Notes: generated from the letters alone by a model not told the origin. A stretch of DNA of 64,000 nt from SZAS-79 sp964599095 (GCA_964599095.1 CAZREB010000007.1:186001-250000); one strand, 5' to 3'; shown: positions 1-10,301, counted from the stretch's first letter. A program made the numbers and translations.

Positions 1-52
1 AACTATCTATCCGCAAGGCCAAGCGCAGAGCCAATCTCGTGGAATATTCAGG

Positions 53-553
53 GTGACGACCAGCCTTCCCCCGGCGGACGGGATCCGCGACCTGATCTCG
101 TACCGGCTGCATGTGCTCGCCAACCTCTCGGCGCGCTGGGCCGAGGCGCGCTACCAGCAGCGCTTCGGCCTGAAACTGCTCGAATGGCGGGCGATCGCGC
201 TGCTCGGCGGTTACGGCCCGCAGTCGCTGAACGAACTTGCGCGCGGCGCAGGCCTGGAAAAAAGTTACGCGAGCCGCACCGTGGCCGGCCTGATCAGGCG
301 CAAGCTGGTTTCAAGCGCGCCGGACGACCGCGATGCGCGCGGCAAGCTGTTCGATTTGACGCGGTCCGGCAAGACGCTTTACCGGAAGGTCTTCGACGAC
401 GCAGTCGCGCGCAGCGATGCGTGGCTCTCGGTGCTGTCGGCCGAAGAAAGGGGGGCGCTGATGGATGTCCTGGACCGGCTGGCCGAGCAGGCGCGCGCTC
501 TGGAAGCGGCCGACAAGGCCGGCGAGACACTTGTCGGGGGTACGACTGCATGA
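53..553 (+). CDS. MarR family transcriptional regulator
   Basis: This is a winged-helix DNA-binding regulator of the MarR type, a family of dimeric repressors usually released by small aromatic or acyl ligands. It is 166 residues long, typical of the family. The helix-turn-helix lies near residues 55-80 (LNELARGAGLEKSYAS), and the basic wing carries the family pattern DDRDARGKLFDLT. The start is GTG. The stop codon overlaps the ATG of the next gene as ATGA, so it is probably the first gene of a coupled unit with a flavin monooxygenase and a crotonase, which I infer it controls. Only 52 bases precede it, too few to judge an operator. The ligand cannot be predicted. Confidence 0.9.
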   Translation: MTTSLPPADGIRDLISYRLHVLANLSARWAEARYQQRFGLKLLEWRAIALLGGYGPQSLNELARGAGLEKSYASRTVAGLIRRKLVSSAPDDRDARGKLFDLTRSGKTLYRKVFDDAVARSDAWLSVLSAEERGALMDVLDRLAEQARALEAADKAGETLVGGTTA

Positions 554-1494
554 AGACGCGCATCACCGAACTGCTCGGCATCGAGCACCCGATCGTCCAG
601 GCCGGCATGAGCTGGGCGTCGTCGAGTTCGGCCTTGCCGATCGCGGTGTCGAACGCCGGCGGCCTCGGCGTGGTCGCCGCCGGCCCGATGCGCAGCGAAG
701 ACTTCCGCCGCACGCTCGCCGAGGTTGCGGCCGGCACGCCGAAGCCCTGGGCGGTAAACATCCCGCTCTACAACCCGCGCTCGGCCGAATTCCTCGACAT
801 CGCGTTCGAGGCGCGGGTGCCGGTGCTGGTCGCTTCGCAAGGCAGCCCCAAAGGGCAGCTGCCGCGGTTTCGTTCGATCGGCACCAAGTGGTTGCACGTG
901 GTGACTACGGTCGAGCACGCGCTCAAGGCCGAGGCCGCCGGCGTCGACGCACTGGTCGCCGTCGGCATGGAGGCGGGCGGGCACCCGGCGCCGTCCGAAG
1001 TCACCACGCTCGTGGTCGTGCGCAGCATCGTGAAGGCGGTCCGCGTGCCGGTGGTGGCCGGCGGCGGGGTCGCCGACGGCGCGGGGATCGCCGCGCTGCT
1101 TGCGCTGGGCGCCGAAGCAGTACAACTCGGAACGCGCTTTCTCGCCACGAGCGAGGCCAGCGTGCACGCGGACTACAAGCAGGCGGTAGTGAAGGCCGGC
1201 ATCGACGCGACGACTCTGGTCGCCCGGGGCCGCTTGCCGATCCGCCAGTTGAAGAACGAATTTTCCGCCCGGTACGACGCCGCAGAGCGCGCTGGCGCGA
1301 CAAAAGAAGAACTCGAAGCGATCTTCAAGGCCGCGAGCCTCAGGCAATCGGCCCTCGACGGCGACCTGGCCAACGGCAAGCCGGAGGCGGGGCAATCGGC
1401 GGGGCTGATCGACTCGGTGCTGCCGGCGGCCGACGTCATGCGGCGGCTGGTGGCCGAACTCAACCAATCGATGGAAAGGATGCGCAACCTATGA
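550..1494 (+). CDS. Nitronate monooxygenase / FabK-like FMN enzyme
   Basis: This TIM-barrel FMN enzyme belongs to the nitronate monooxygenase (2-nitropropane dioxygenase) family, whose members oxidise alkyl nitronates or reduce enoyl thioesters. It has 314 residues. The N-terminal QAGMSW motif, the GMEAGGHPAP segment around the active site and the VAGGGVADG plus GAEAVQLGTRFL phosphate-binding stretch are all present. The ATG at 550 overlaps the MarR stop codon. An open frame extends further upstream, but only inside the MarR gene, so it was not used. The 3' end overlaps the next start as ATGA. Coupling to a MarR protein and a crotonase suggests catabolism of an acyl-CoA or nitro compound. The exact substrate is unknown. 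Confidence 0.88.
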   Translation: MKTRITELLGIEHPIVQAGMSWASSSSALPIAVSNAGGLGVVAAGPMRSEDFRRTLAEVAAGTPKPWAVNIPLYNPRSAEFLDIAFEARVPVLVASQGSPKGQLPRFRSIGTKWLHVVTTVEHALKAEAAGVDALVAVGMEAGGHPAPSEVTTLVVVRSIVKAVRVPVVAGGGVADGAGIAALLALGAEAVQLGTRFLATSEASVHADYKQAVVKAGIDATTLVARGRLPIRQLKNEFSARYDAAERAGATKEELEAIFKAASLRQSALDGDLANGKPEAGQSAGLIDSVLPAADVMRRLVAELNQSMERMRNL

Positions 1495-2219
1495 GCGACG
1501 AAATCATGCTGAACGAGGACCGGGGCCGCGTGAGGATCCTCACGATGAACCGCCCGGACAAGCTCAATGCGCTGAACACTGCGCTCACGGAGGCGTTGCT
1601 CGCGTGGCTGCGCCGATCGGACCATGACGACTCGGTTTCGGTCGTCGTGCTCACCGGTGCCGGGCGCGCGTTCTGCGCCGGGGCCGACATCGGCGAGTTC
1701 AAGGACTTCACGCCCGACCAGGCTGCGCGCGTGGAGCACCGCTCGCAGCTCACGATGCAATCGCACCTGGTGTTCTCACAGATGAAGAAGCCGGTGATAG
1801 CCGCGGTGCGCGGGGCTGCGATGGGCGGCGGGGCCGGCCTCGCGCTCGCCTCGGACATGGTGGTCGCTTCCGAAAATATGAAGCTCGGCTACCCGGAGAT
1901 CAAGCACGGCATCCTGCCGGCGATCGTGTTGACGAACCTGGTGCGCCAGATCGGCCGCAAGGCAGCCTTCGAACTCGTGGCCAAGGGCGATCCGCTGACG
2001 GCGGCGCGCGCCTACGAGCTCGGTGCGGTCAACAAGGTGGTGCCCGACGCGACCCTGCTGGACGAAGCGGTGGCGCTGGCGCAATCGCTGGCTGCCTACA
2101 GCCCCGAGGCGCTTTTCGCAATCAAGCAACTGTTTCACAAGGTGGTGGATCTTCCGCTTGCGCAGGGGCTGGAAGAGGGTAGAAAAGCGAATGTCGCCAT
2201 GCGGGCGATGCACAAGTAA
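1491..2219 (+). CDS. Enoyl-CoA hydratase/isomerase (crotonase) family protein
   Basis: This crotonase-fold protein has 242 residues. It carries the oxyanion-hole segments GAGRAFCAGADIGEF and MGGGAGLALASDMVVA, so it should bind an acyl-CoA thioester and stabilise its enolate. Enoyl-CoA hydratases usually have two catalytic glutamates. The one in the segment GYPEIKHG is present, but the position in GGGxE is glycine here (GGGAGLAL). It may therefore be an isomerase, hydrolase or other crotonase rather than a true hydratase. The ATG overlaps the upstream stop codon (ATGA), making a three-gene coupled unit. The start places the first beta strand (RVRILTMNRPDKLNAL) at the expected distance from the N terminus. 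Confidence 0.88.
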   Translation: MSDEIMLNEDRGRVRILTMNRPDKLNALNTALTEALLAWLRRSDHDDSVSVVVLTGAGRAFCAGADIGEFKDFTPDQAARVEHRSQLTMQSHLVFSQMKKPVIAAVRGAAMGGGAGLALASDMVVASENMKLGYPEIKHGILPAIVLTNLVRQIGRKAAFELVAKGDPLTAARAYELGAVNKVVPDATLLDEAVALAQSLAAYSPEALFAIKQLFHKVVDLPLAQGLEEGRKANVAMRAMHK

Positions 2220-2421
2220 CGCGCATTCGAGTAACCCACGGGGAGATGAGACAAGTGCACAGGAAGCCGGACAAGCTCAAGGCGGCCGTCCAATGACCCC
2301 GAGGCGTTGGCCGCGCTGCTTCAAGGCTTTCGATTCAGGTGGCGCAGTTCGGGCCGCTGATCAAGGCGCCCGGCATCCGGCCTGACTGAGCCAGGACCGG
2401 AACGAAGCGCATATCAAAGCA
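2220..2421. other. Degraded intergenic stretch before the SDR fragment
   Basis: There is no convincing gene here. Short open stretches occur (for example a 17-codon ATG frame from about 2247), and one frame continues through stops as readable protein-like text, which looks like gene decay. The missing N-terminal half of the downstream dehydrogenase is not recognisable in any frame. Confidence 0.4.
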
Positions 2422-2727
2422 ATGCGCGGTCCCAACCTATGGATTCCCTACGGTGCCGCCAAAGGGGCGGTCAACAGCATCACGACCGGCTCGTCTAAGG
2501 AATTCGCGGGCGAAGGGATCAGGGTCAATGCGATCACGCCGGGCCTCATCGACACCGAAATCCACGCCGAGGCCGGGGTCGGCGATCGCTTGCAGAAAGT
2601 GATCCCGCAGGTGCCGATGGGCCGCATCGGCACCGCCGAGGAATGCGCCGAAGCGATCGTCTGGCTGATGTCCGGCGAAGCCGCGTACATGACCGGCGCC
2701 AATTTGCTGATTTCGGGGGGAAGATAA
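2422..2727 (+). pseudogene. C-terminal fragment of a short-chain dehydrogenase (SDR)
   Basis: These 101 codons match only the second half of a classical SDR of about 250 residues. The catalytic Y-x-x-x-K is present as YGAAK, followed by the typical IRVNAITPGLIDTEIH helix/strand and the C-terminal YMTGANLLISGGR end. The Rossmann nucleotide-binding half with TGxxxGIG and the catalytic serine strand is absent, and the preceding 200 bases do not encode it in any frame. The fragment cannot bind NAD(P), so I call it a pseudogene. Its position after the MarR/monooxygenase/crotonase unit suggests that unit once had a dehydrogenase step. The intact C-terminal frame suggests a recent deletion. Confidence 0.8.
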
Positions 2728-2795
2728 ACCCAAAGGCTGATAAAATCCCCTGTATCTTCAACAGGTCCCGGCTCACCGGGTGTGTCCGAACCTCG

Positions 2796-4052
2796 ATGCC
2801 GCAGAACAACAAGAGCCGCCTTGCGGCCCGTTTCCTTTCCTTTCTCTTCCTCCTCGCAGTTTTGACGCCGGTTTCCCGTGCCCAGCCCCTGCGCACGGAC
2901 ATGGACCTGGGTGCCCAGTGGCGCGTCAATTCGACCGCGCGGCTGCTTTCGGGCCTGCCCCCGACGATGCCGGCGCATATCGAGTATGCCGAGACCGCGG
3001 CCTGGAAGGAACACAGCGCCCACATGAAGGCGGCCTGGTCGAGGATGAACGAGAAGCAGGTGGCAGCGCTCACGGCGTGGCGCGACACCGCGTTCTCGAA
3101 AACCTGCCCGGCGGGCAAAACCCTCCTGTACCCGTTCAGCGGCCCCGATTTCTTCAACGCTTATTGGCTGTTCCCGGACTGCGAGACCTTCGTGATGTTC
3201 GGCCTCGAGCATGCCGGCAGGGTGCCCGACATCGAGCACATGAACCAGCAGCAGTTCACGCGCCTGCTGGTGGACGTCCGGACCGCGACCACGGACTTCT
3301 TCGGCCGCAACTATTTCATCACCGAGAACATGTCGCGGCAGCTTCGTACCGCGCAGTTGAGCGGCGTCATCCCGCTGTTCATGATCCCGATGGCGCTGGC
3401 CGGCGTCGACATCCTGCGGATCAGCCCGTTCGAGTTCGCCCCTGTCGCGCATAACGTGTCGATGCCGGCGCCGCGGGGCCGGCCGATGCGGCAGCTCAAG
3501 GGGATCACCATCGAGTTCCGGGCGCCGGGTTCGCCGCTCACGCGCCGCGTCCACTACTTCACGGTCGACGTCACGGACAAGGGCCTCTCCCACTACCCGG
3601 AGTTCCTCGCCTACATCCGCAGCCTCGGGCCGACGACGACCTTCATCAAGTCGGCGTCGTACCTCCTGCACAGCAACGAGTTCCGCCAGATCCGCAGCGC
3701 GCTTCTTGATGTGAGCGGGTTCCTCGTGCAGGACGATTCCGGTTTGCCCTACCCGATGCTCGAGGCGCGCGGCTGGAAGATGAACCTGTACGGCACCTAC
3801 AGCGTGCCGATCCCGCCCTTCCAGGGGGCTTTCCAGGTTTCGCTCGACCGCGCCTACAAGTCGCAGATCGCCTCTCCGCTGCCCTTCGTCTTCGGATACC
3901 AGTTCCACGACGCGCGCGACGAGCGCTCCAACGTCATGGTCGGCACGCGGCCCCTGCAGACCGCGCAGGTCGAGGATGACCCGCCGAAGCCCGTGCGGCA
4001 CGGCAAGCGTGTCGCGACGAACCGGGCCTCGCCGCAAAAGCGCGTTTACTGA
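2796..4052 (+). CDS. Secreted protein of unknown function
   Basis: I do not recognise this family. The chosen ATG gives a 418-residue protein with a clear Sec signal peptide: basic MPQNNKSRLAAR, then a hydrophobic FLSFLFLLAVLT core and an SRA-Q cleavage site near residue 29. The mature part is mixed alpha/beta in composition. It has a conserved-looking segment near residues 125-140 (FFNAYWLFPDCETF), a moderately hydrophobic stretch (IPLFMIPMALAGVDI), and two cysteines early in the mature chain that may form a disulfide (CPAGKT and PDCETF). An in-frame extension to 2643 overlaps the SDR fragment and was rejected because it hides the signal peptide. The next gene, also for a secreted product, starts 16 bases downstream. 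Confidence 0.75.
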   Translation: MPQNNKSRLAARFLSFLFLLAVLTPVSRAQPLRTDMDLGAQWRVNSTARLLSGLPPTMPAHIEYAETAAWKEHSAHMKAAWSRMNEKQVAALTAWRDTAFSKTCPAGKTLLYPFSGPDFFNAYWLFPDCETFVMFGLEHAGRVPDIEHMNQQQFTRLLVDVRTATTDFFGRNYFITENMSRQLRTAQLSGVIPLFMIPMALAGVDILRISPFEFAPVAHNVSMPAPRGRPMRQLKGITIEFRAPGSPLTRRVHYFTVDVTDKGLSHYPEFLAYIRSLGPTTTFIKSASYLLHSNEFRQIRSALLDVSGFLVQDDSGLPYPMLEARGWKMNLYGTYSVPIPPFQGAFQVSLDRAYKSQIASPLPFVFGYQFHDARDERSNVMVGTRPLQTAQVEDDPPKPVRHGKRVATNRASPQKRVY

Positions 4053-4068
4053 TGTGAAGTCGGCCCGG

Positions 4069-4962
4069 ATGCATGCGCGACGTTCCCTGACCGCGCTTGC
4101 AGCCGTGCTTGCAACCCTTCCGGCTTCGCTGCACGCTGCGCCGGTGGAATTCACGAGCTTCGTCACTTCCGACGGCGTGCGCCTGCAGGTCATCGAGGCC
4201 GGCGCGGAGCGCCCGGACCGGCCGGTCGTCGCCTTCGTGCCCGGCTGGTCGATGCCGGCGTCGATCTGGTCCCGCCAGCTCGAAGCCATTTCGAGGACCC
4301 ACAAGGTGGCGGCGCTCGACCCGCGCGGGCAGGGCGGCTCCGAGATCGCGGCCGGCGGCTGGACGACCGAACGCCGGGCCGAGGACCTCCACGAATTCGT
4401 CAGCCGCTATGCGCCGGTGGTGCTGGTCACCTGGTCGCTCGGGGCACTCGAAGCACTGCAGTACGTGTATGAACACGGCGACGGGGACGTCCGCGCGCTG
4501 GTGATCGTCGACAGTTCGGTGGGCGAAGGTCCGGCACCTGCGCCGCGGGCACCCGGCGACTACAACCTGCAGGAAGAACTCAGGCGCAACCGCGCCGGCA
4601 CGGTCAGCGGTTTCGTGCGCGCAATGTTCCGCACGCCGCAGCCGGAATCCATGCTCGCGGCCCTGCGTGACAGTGCGTTGCGGATGCCTCTGGAGGCCAG
4701 CCTGTCGATCTTCCCGGCCGACCGCATCCCGCGCGAGCGCTGGCGGGATACGGTGAACGAGTTCACTCGGCCGCTGCTCTACGTGGTCACGCCTCAATTC
4801 GCGGGACAGGCACGCAGCCTCAAGGCAAAGCGGCCGGCGACCCGGGTCGAAGTCTTCGCGAACGCCGGCCACGCATTGTTCGTCGACGAGCCCGAGCGCT
4901 TTTCGGCGCTGCTGGCCGATTTCCTGCGCACGAACTGGCTGGCGCCTGCGTCGGAGGATTGA
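4069..4962 (+). CDS. Secreted alpha/beta hydrolase
   Basis: This alpha/beta-hydrolase-fold enzyme has 297 residues and an N-terminal signal peptide ending near ASLHA-A. Visible elements are the oxyanion strand VVAFVPGWSMPAS, the family segment DPRGQGGSE, the nucleophile elbow TWSLGALEAL with the catalytic serine, and a C-terminal AGHALFVDEPERF supplying the catalytic histidine. These support an esterase, lactonase or haloperoxidase-like hydrolase acting in the periplasm. The ATG at 4069 is preferred because it begins the signal peptide; a GTG at 4054 in the same frame is possible. It lies 16 bases after the unknown secreted protein and is probably co-transcribed with it. The substrate is not predictable. 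Confidence 0.85.
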   Translation: MHARRSLTALAAVLATLPASLHAAPVEFTSFVTSDGVRLQVIEAGAERPDRPVVAFVPGWSMPASIWSRQLEAISRTHKVAALDPRGQGGSEIAAGGWTTERRAEDLHEFVSRYAPVVLVTWSLGALEALQYVYEHGDGDVRALVIVDSSVGEGPAPAPRAPGDYNLQEELRRNRAGTVSGFVRAMFRTPQPESMLAALRDSALRMPLEASLSIFPADRIPRERWRDTVNEFTRPLLYVVTPQFAGQARSLKAKRPATRVEVFANAGHALFVDEPERFSALLADFLRTNWLAPASED

Positions 4963-5016
4963 TCGCCGCCGTGGTTCCCGCGTAAGCTTGCAGCTCCCTC
5001 ACGAAGAATCCTTCCG

Positions 5017-5982
5017 ATGAAACGCATCCTGCTCAGCATTCTTGCCGCGTTGGCCGCGGCGCCTGCCATCGCGCAGAACTGGCCCGCCGGAGGGCCGATC
5101 ACAATCATCATGGGATTCCCCGCGGGATCGGGCGTCGACATCGTCGCCCGGCTGTACCAGGTGCCGATGGAGCAGGCGCTGAACGCAAAGTTCATCATGG
5201 ACTACCGCACCGGGGCCGGCGGGAACCTCGCGTCGGAGGCCGTCGCCCGCGCCAAGCCCGACGGCTATACGCTGCTGCTCAGCACCGCGGCCACGCACGG
5301 CGTGAACGCAGCGCTTTACAAGCGGTTGTCGTTCGACGTCGAGAACGACTTCACGCCGATCGCGCCGATGGTCGACGTCTCCAACGTGCTCACGGTCAAC
5401 CCGGCGATCATCGACGCACATTCGGTCAAGGAATTCATCGCGATGGTCAAGGCCAATCCCGGCAAATACAACTTCGCCTCCACCGGCAACGGGACCGGCA
5501 CGCACCTGGCGTTCGCGGATTTCAACTCGCGCGCCGGGCTGAACATGGTCCATGTGCCGTACAAGGGCGGGCCCGAAGCGCTGGCCGCGGTGGTCAAGGG
5601 CGACGTCTGCTGCATCTTCAACCAGGTTCAGTCTGTGCTCGGGCAGTGGAGGGCGGGCAAGGTCCGGCTGCTCGGGGTGACGACCAAGACGCGCGTCGCC
5701 GCGGTGGCCGACATCCCCACCATTTCGGAAGCCGGCGTCCCGGGCTACGAGAGTTACATCTGGTTCGGGCTGCATGGTCCCAAAGGGCTCGATCCGCAGA
5801 TCGTCAATGCGCTGAATGCCGCCGTGAAGAAGGCGGTCGAGACGCCGTCGGTGCGCCAGCGGCTCGCCGAACTCGGCAACACGCCGCGCTACGAGACGCC
5901 GGAGCAGTTCAGGGCGACGATCAAGGCCGACCGCGCGAGCTGGGCGACGGTGGTGAAGGCGTCGGGGGCGAGCGTGGATTGA
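5017..5982 (+). CDS. TctC/Bug-family periplasmic substrate-binding protein
   Basis: This periplasmic binding protein belongs to the tripartite tricarboxylate transporter (TctC, 'Bug') family and has 321 residues. A Sec signal peptide (MKRILLSILAALAAAPAIAQ) is followed by the family opening ITIIMGFPAGSGVDIVAR, the GAGGNLASEAVARAKPDGYTLLL segment and the HVPYKGGPEAL motif near the ligand site. Family members bind carboxylates, amides or aromatic acids. No TctA or TctB membrane genes lie anywhere in the window, which is common for this hugely expanded betaproteobacterial family. It is followed by palindromic repeats and then a convergent gene. Confidence 0.92.
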   Translation: MKRILLSILAALAAAPAIAQNWPAGGPITIIMGFPAGSGVDIVARLYQVPMEQALNAKFIMDYRTGAGGNLASEAVARAKPDGYTLLLSTAATHGVNAALYKRLSFDVENDFTPIAPMVDVSNVLTVNPAIIDAHSVKEFIAMVKANPGKYNFASTGNGTGTHLAFADFNSRAGLNMVHVPYKGGPEALAAVVKGDVCCIFNQVQSVLGQWRAGKVRLLGVTTKTRVAAVADIPTISEAGVPGYESYIWFGLHGPKGLDPQIVNALNAAVKKAVETPSVRQRLAELGNTPRYETPEQFRATIKADRASWATVVKASGASVD

Positions 5983-5996
5983 GGCCGGAAAAAGGG

Positions 5997-6077
5997 AAAA
6001 AGGGGCCAGGCTCGATTTTCCCGGGCGATCGAAAGTGTTCGGCGCTCATGCCAGAAAATCGAGCCTGGCCCCTTTTT
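5997..6077. repeat. Palindrome of the GGGGCCAGGCTC type, possible bidirectional terminator
   Basis: Two perfectly complementary 24-base arms lie at 5997-6020 and 6054-6077, separated by 33 bases. Each arm contains AAAAGGGGCCAGGCTCGA or its complement. The arms end in A/T runs, so a transcript from either direction would form a GC stem followed by U residues. It sits between the convergent TctC and monooxygenase genes. The GGGGCCAGGCTC core recurs at 23238-23349, showing that it is a dispersed repeat. Confidence 0.85.
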
Positions 6078-6119
6078 TCACACCTATTTGAAGGGCGGTG
6101 GTTTTTCGACTTTCCATGA

Positions 6120-6173
6120 TCTCCCTCTTTTGCATATTGCGGGCCGAAGCCCGCAATATGCAAAAGAGGGAGA
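6120..6173. repeat. Perfect 25-base-pair hairpin with CGAA loop
   Basis: Bases 6120-6144 and 6149-6173 are exact reverse complements, separated by the four bases CGAA. The lower stem is mixed (CTCCCTCTTTTGCATATTG) and the top is GC (CGGGC). No T-run follows on either side, so it is not a classical intrinsic terminator. It is unrelated in sequence to the palindrome 43 bases upstream. It lies in the same convergent intergenic gap. Confidence 0.9.
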
Positions 6174-6238
6174 CTGGGGGGTAAACCAAAAACACCCCGG
6201 CTTCCCATTGCGCGGGGCAAGGCTAGCTCCTCACCGGC

Positions 6239-7684
6239 CTAACGCCGCTCCTTCGGCACATACAGTCGCGTAGGTTTCAATTCCTCCTCCTCGTGCGCGA
6301 GCAGCGCATCGAAGTGCCGATCGGCATCGGCAACGAAGAGGTCGCGCACGATCCCTTCGGCCAACCGGTCGGCACCGATCGCAAGCCCCGGAATGTCGCC
6401 GGCCAGCGCGCCATGGCTCATGGTGCAGCCCCAGTTGAAGACGTGGACGTTCCTGATTGCCGGTGCGGTACCCGGTGTTCTTTCCTGCAACTCGAAGCCA
6501 CTGCCAAGATAGGGAAAGCGCGCCTCCTCCGGATGGGCAGCGGCTTCGGCGTCGGAGACCCGGTCGGCCCAGGTCATCGCGCGATCGCGGAACGCACTCA
6601 CCTCGGGCCGCTCCATCAGGTTGACATCGAACCCGGTGGCGATGATGACGGCATCGAAGCATTGAGTGCCCTTGGGAGTCGTGACCGTAACACCGGTGTC
6701 GTCGGCCGCAAGATCCTCCCAACCCTCGCCAAGCCGCATTGAGAAGCCGGAGAACTTCTCGCAGCGCAGGACCGACTCAAACGGCGGCGGCACCTGCTCG
6801 GAAAAGATGTAGGTGAAAAACCGCCAGCGACGCGCATCGTCGAGGCTGTAGAAGCCGCGCAGGAAGCCCGGGAACGACGTCCATTTCGACTTGTTGACCT
6901 GGGGCAGGTACGGACGACGTGCGAACATCGTGACCCCGGCCGCGCCGGCTTCGAGCGCGGTGCCTGCGTTGTCAAATGCCGACGCGCCCGCGCCGAGCAC
7001 GCCGACGCTCCGTCCTTTGAGGGCAGCGAAATCGATGTCGTCTGCCGAGTGGAAGATGCGCGCCCTCGAATGCCTGCTCGCCGGGTCGAACGAGGCGAAT
7101 TCCGGCCAGCGCGGCGCGCCGCTTCCGTCGCGGCCGAGGGCAAGCACCACTTTGCGTGCGGCAACGATTTCGGTGCCTTTGGGACCATTCAAGGTCGCCC
7201 GGACGAGGTCGCCGGCGAGGTCGAGCGCCGCGACTTCGGTCCGATTCTCGATCGGAAGCGAAAGCGCGCGCCGGACCCACAGCAGGTATTCGGCCCATTC
7301 GAGCCGGGGAATCTTGTACAACGCATTCCAGCCGGCCGCGCCGTGCTGCGCCTCGTACCATGCGCGGAATGTCAGAGCGGGGACGCCCAGGTCCGGCCCG
7401 GTCAGGTGCTTCGGCGATCGAAGCGTATCCATGCGCGCAAACGTGGCCCACGGTCCCTCGAGACAGGCAGCCTTGCGCTCGACGACGCGGATGTTTCGTA
7501 CGCCTTCACGCATCAACGCGAACGCGGCGGTCTGGCCGCACATGCCGCCGCCTACGACCAGCACGTCGAGGATCCGCGTCCCATCTTCCCCGATTGCCGG
7601 AATGACCCAGTCCGGCGCAGGCCAGTTCAGCCGCTGCAACTCGCGTTTTGCTTCGTCTTCGAGCGTTTTCAGTCCGTCGATCAT
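6239..7684 (-). CDS. Flavin-containing monooxygenase-like NAD(P)/FAD oxidoreductase
   Basis: This 481-residue flavoprotein has two Rossmann dinucleotide sites. The FAD site is VLVVGGGMCGQTAA (residues about 41-54) and the NADPH site is VGVLGAGASAFDNAG (about 227-241). A third family element is the VIIATGFDVN strand near residue 345. This arrangement matches class B flavin monooxygenases, which include FMO, N-hydroxylating and Baeyer-Villiger enzymes; it lacks an obvious BVMO fingerprint (FxGxxxHxxxWP), so the subclass is open. The C terminus is rich in acidic residues (LLAHEEEELKPTRLY). It is divergent from the DsbA-like gene with a 57-base shared promoter gap, and convergent with the TctC gene. 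Confidence 0.85.
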   Translation of the reverse strand: MIDGLKTLEDEAKRELQRLNWPAPDWVIPAIGEDGTRILDVLVVGGGMCGQTAAFALMREGVRNIRVVERKAACLEGPWATFARMDTLRSPKHLTGPDLGVPALTFRAWYEAQHGAAGWNALYKIPRLEWAEYLLWVRRALSLPIENRTEVAALDLAGDLVRATLNGPKGTEIVAARKVVLALGRDGSGAPRWPEFASFDPASRHSRARIFHSADDIDFAALKGRSVGVLGAGASAFDNAGTALEAGAAGVTMFARRPYLPQVNKSKWTSFPGFLRGFYSLDDARRWRFFTYIFSEQVPPPFESVLRCEKFSGFSMRLGEGWEDLAADDTGVTVTTPKGTQCFDAVIIATGFDVNLMERPEVSAFRDRAMTWADRVSDAEAAAHPEEARFPYLGSGFELQERTPGTAPAIRNVHVFNWGCTMSHGALAGDIPGLAIGADRLAEGIVRDLFVADADRHFDALLAHEEEELKPTRLYVPKERR

Positions 7685-7741
7685 TTAAACTCTGGCCCCC
7701 CGAGGCGTGATTATCCCGCCGAACCCTCCCGAGCCCGACCG

Positions 7742-8383
7742 ATGATCGAAGTTTCCTGCTACTACAGCCTGTCCTCGCCCTGGGCGTACTTTGCCGGGCC
7801 GAAGATCCAGGACATCGTGCGCCGGCATCACGTGAAGCTGGTGCTCAAGCCCTACGACTTCCAGGAAGTCGCGCCCAAGACCGGCGGCGTGCCGATCCGC
7901 ACCCGCCCGGAGCCGCGGCGCACGTACCACGCGCTCGAGCTCGACCGCTGGCGCAAGTACCTCGGCATGCCGCTGAACCTCGAGCCGAAGTTCTACCCGG
8001 CCGACGGCCAGCCGCCGGGTTGGAACAAGCCGCCGGGCTGGATGGTGATTGCCGCTCAGGAGGCCGGGCTCGATGCGCTGCGCCTTTCGCACGCATTGCT
8101 GAGGGCCTTGTGGGCCGAGGAGCGCGACACGTCGAAGGCTGAAGTGCGCCGCGATGTTGCGAACGAAAACGGCATGGACGGCGCCGCGCTCGTCGCCGCC
8201 GAGACCAGCGCCGCCGTGCAGGCGCTCTACCGGCGCTTCAGCGACGAGGCCGTCGAGCAGGGCGTGTTCGGCGCGCCGACGTACATTCTCGAAGGCGAAC
8301 GTTTCTGGGGCCAGGATAGGCTCGATTTCCTCGACCGCAAGCTCGATGCGATGCGCGCCGCATCGGCGCCTGCCGCGAAATAG
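7742..8383 (+). CDS. DsbA-like / 2-hydroxychromene-2-carboxylate isomerase family protein
   Basis: This 213-residue protein has a thioredoxin fold of the DSBA/kappa-GST type. The N-terminal segment YYSLSSPWAYFAGPK carries the serine-proline-tryptophan arrangement seen in 2-hydroxychromene-2-carboxylate isomerases in place of a redox CxxC. The C-terminal cis-proline segment is GVFGAPTYILEGERFWGQDR. A glutathione-dependent isomerase of aromatic catabolism is therefore more likely than a disulfide oxidase. The ATG at 7742 is used because the in-frame extension upstream overlaps the divergent monooxygenase gene. Six bases separate it from the following ABC-F gene. Confidence 0.85.
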   Translation: MIEVSCYYSLSSPWAYFAGPKIQDIVRRHHVKLVLKPYDFQEVAPKTGGVPIRTRPEPRRTYHALELDRWRKYLGMPLNLEPKFYPADGQPPGWNKPPGWMVIAAQEAGLDALRLSHALLRALWAEERDTSKAEVRRDVANENGMDGAALVAAETSAAVQALYRRFSDEAVEQGVFGAPTYILEGERFWGQDRLDFLDRKLDAMRAASAPAAK

Positions 8384-8389
8384 CCCGGG

Positions 8390-10288
<1,899 letters not shown>

Positions 10289-10301
10289 CTCGCAGCGCCG
10301 G

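Noticed and set aside
6120..6173. Intrinsic terminator
   Set aside because: The hairpin is strong but no T-run follows on either strand, so I list it as a repeat instead.
5997..6173. CRISPR array or insertion-sequence ends
   Set aside because: There is no regular repeat-spacer pattern, no cas or transposase gene, and the palindromes are single units.
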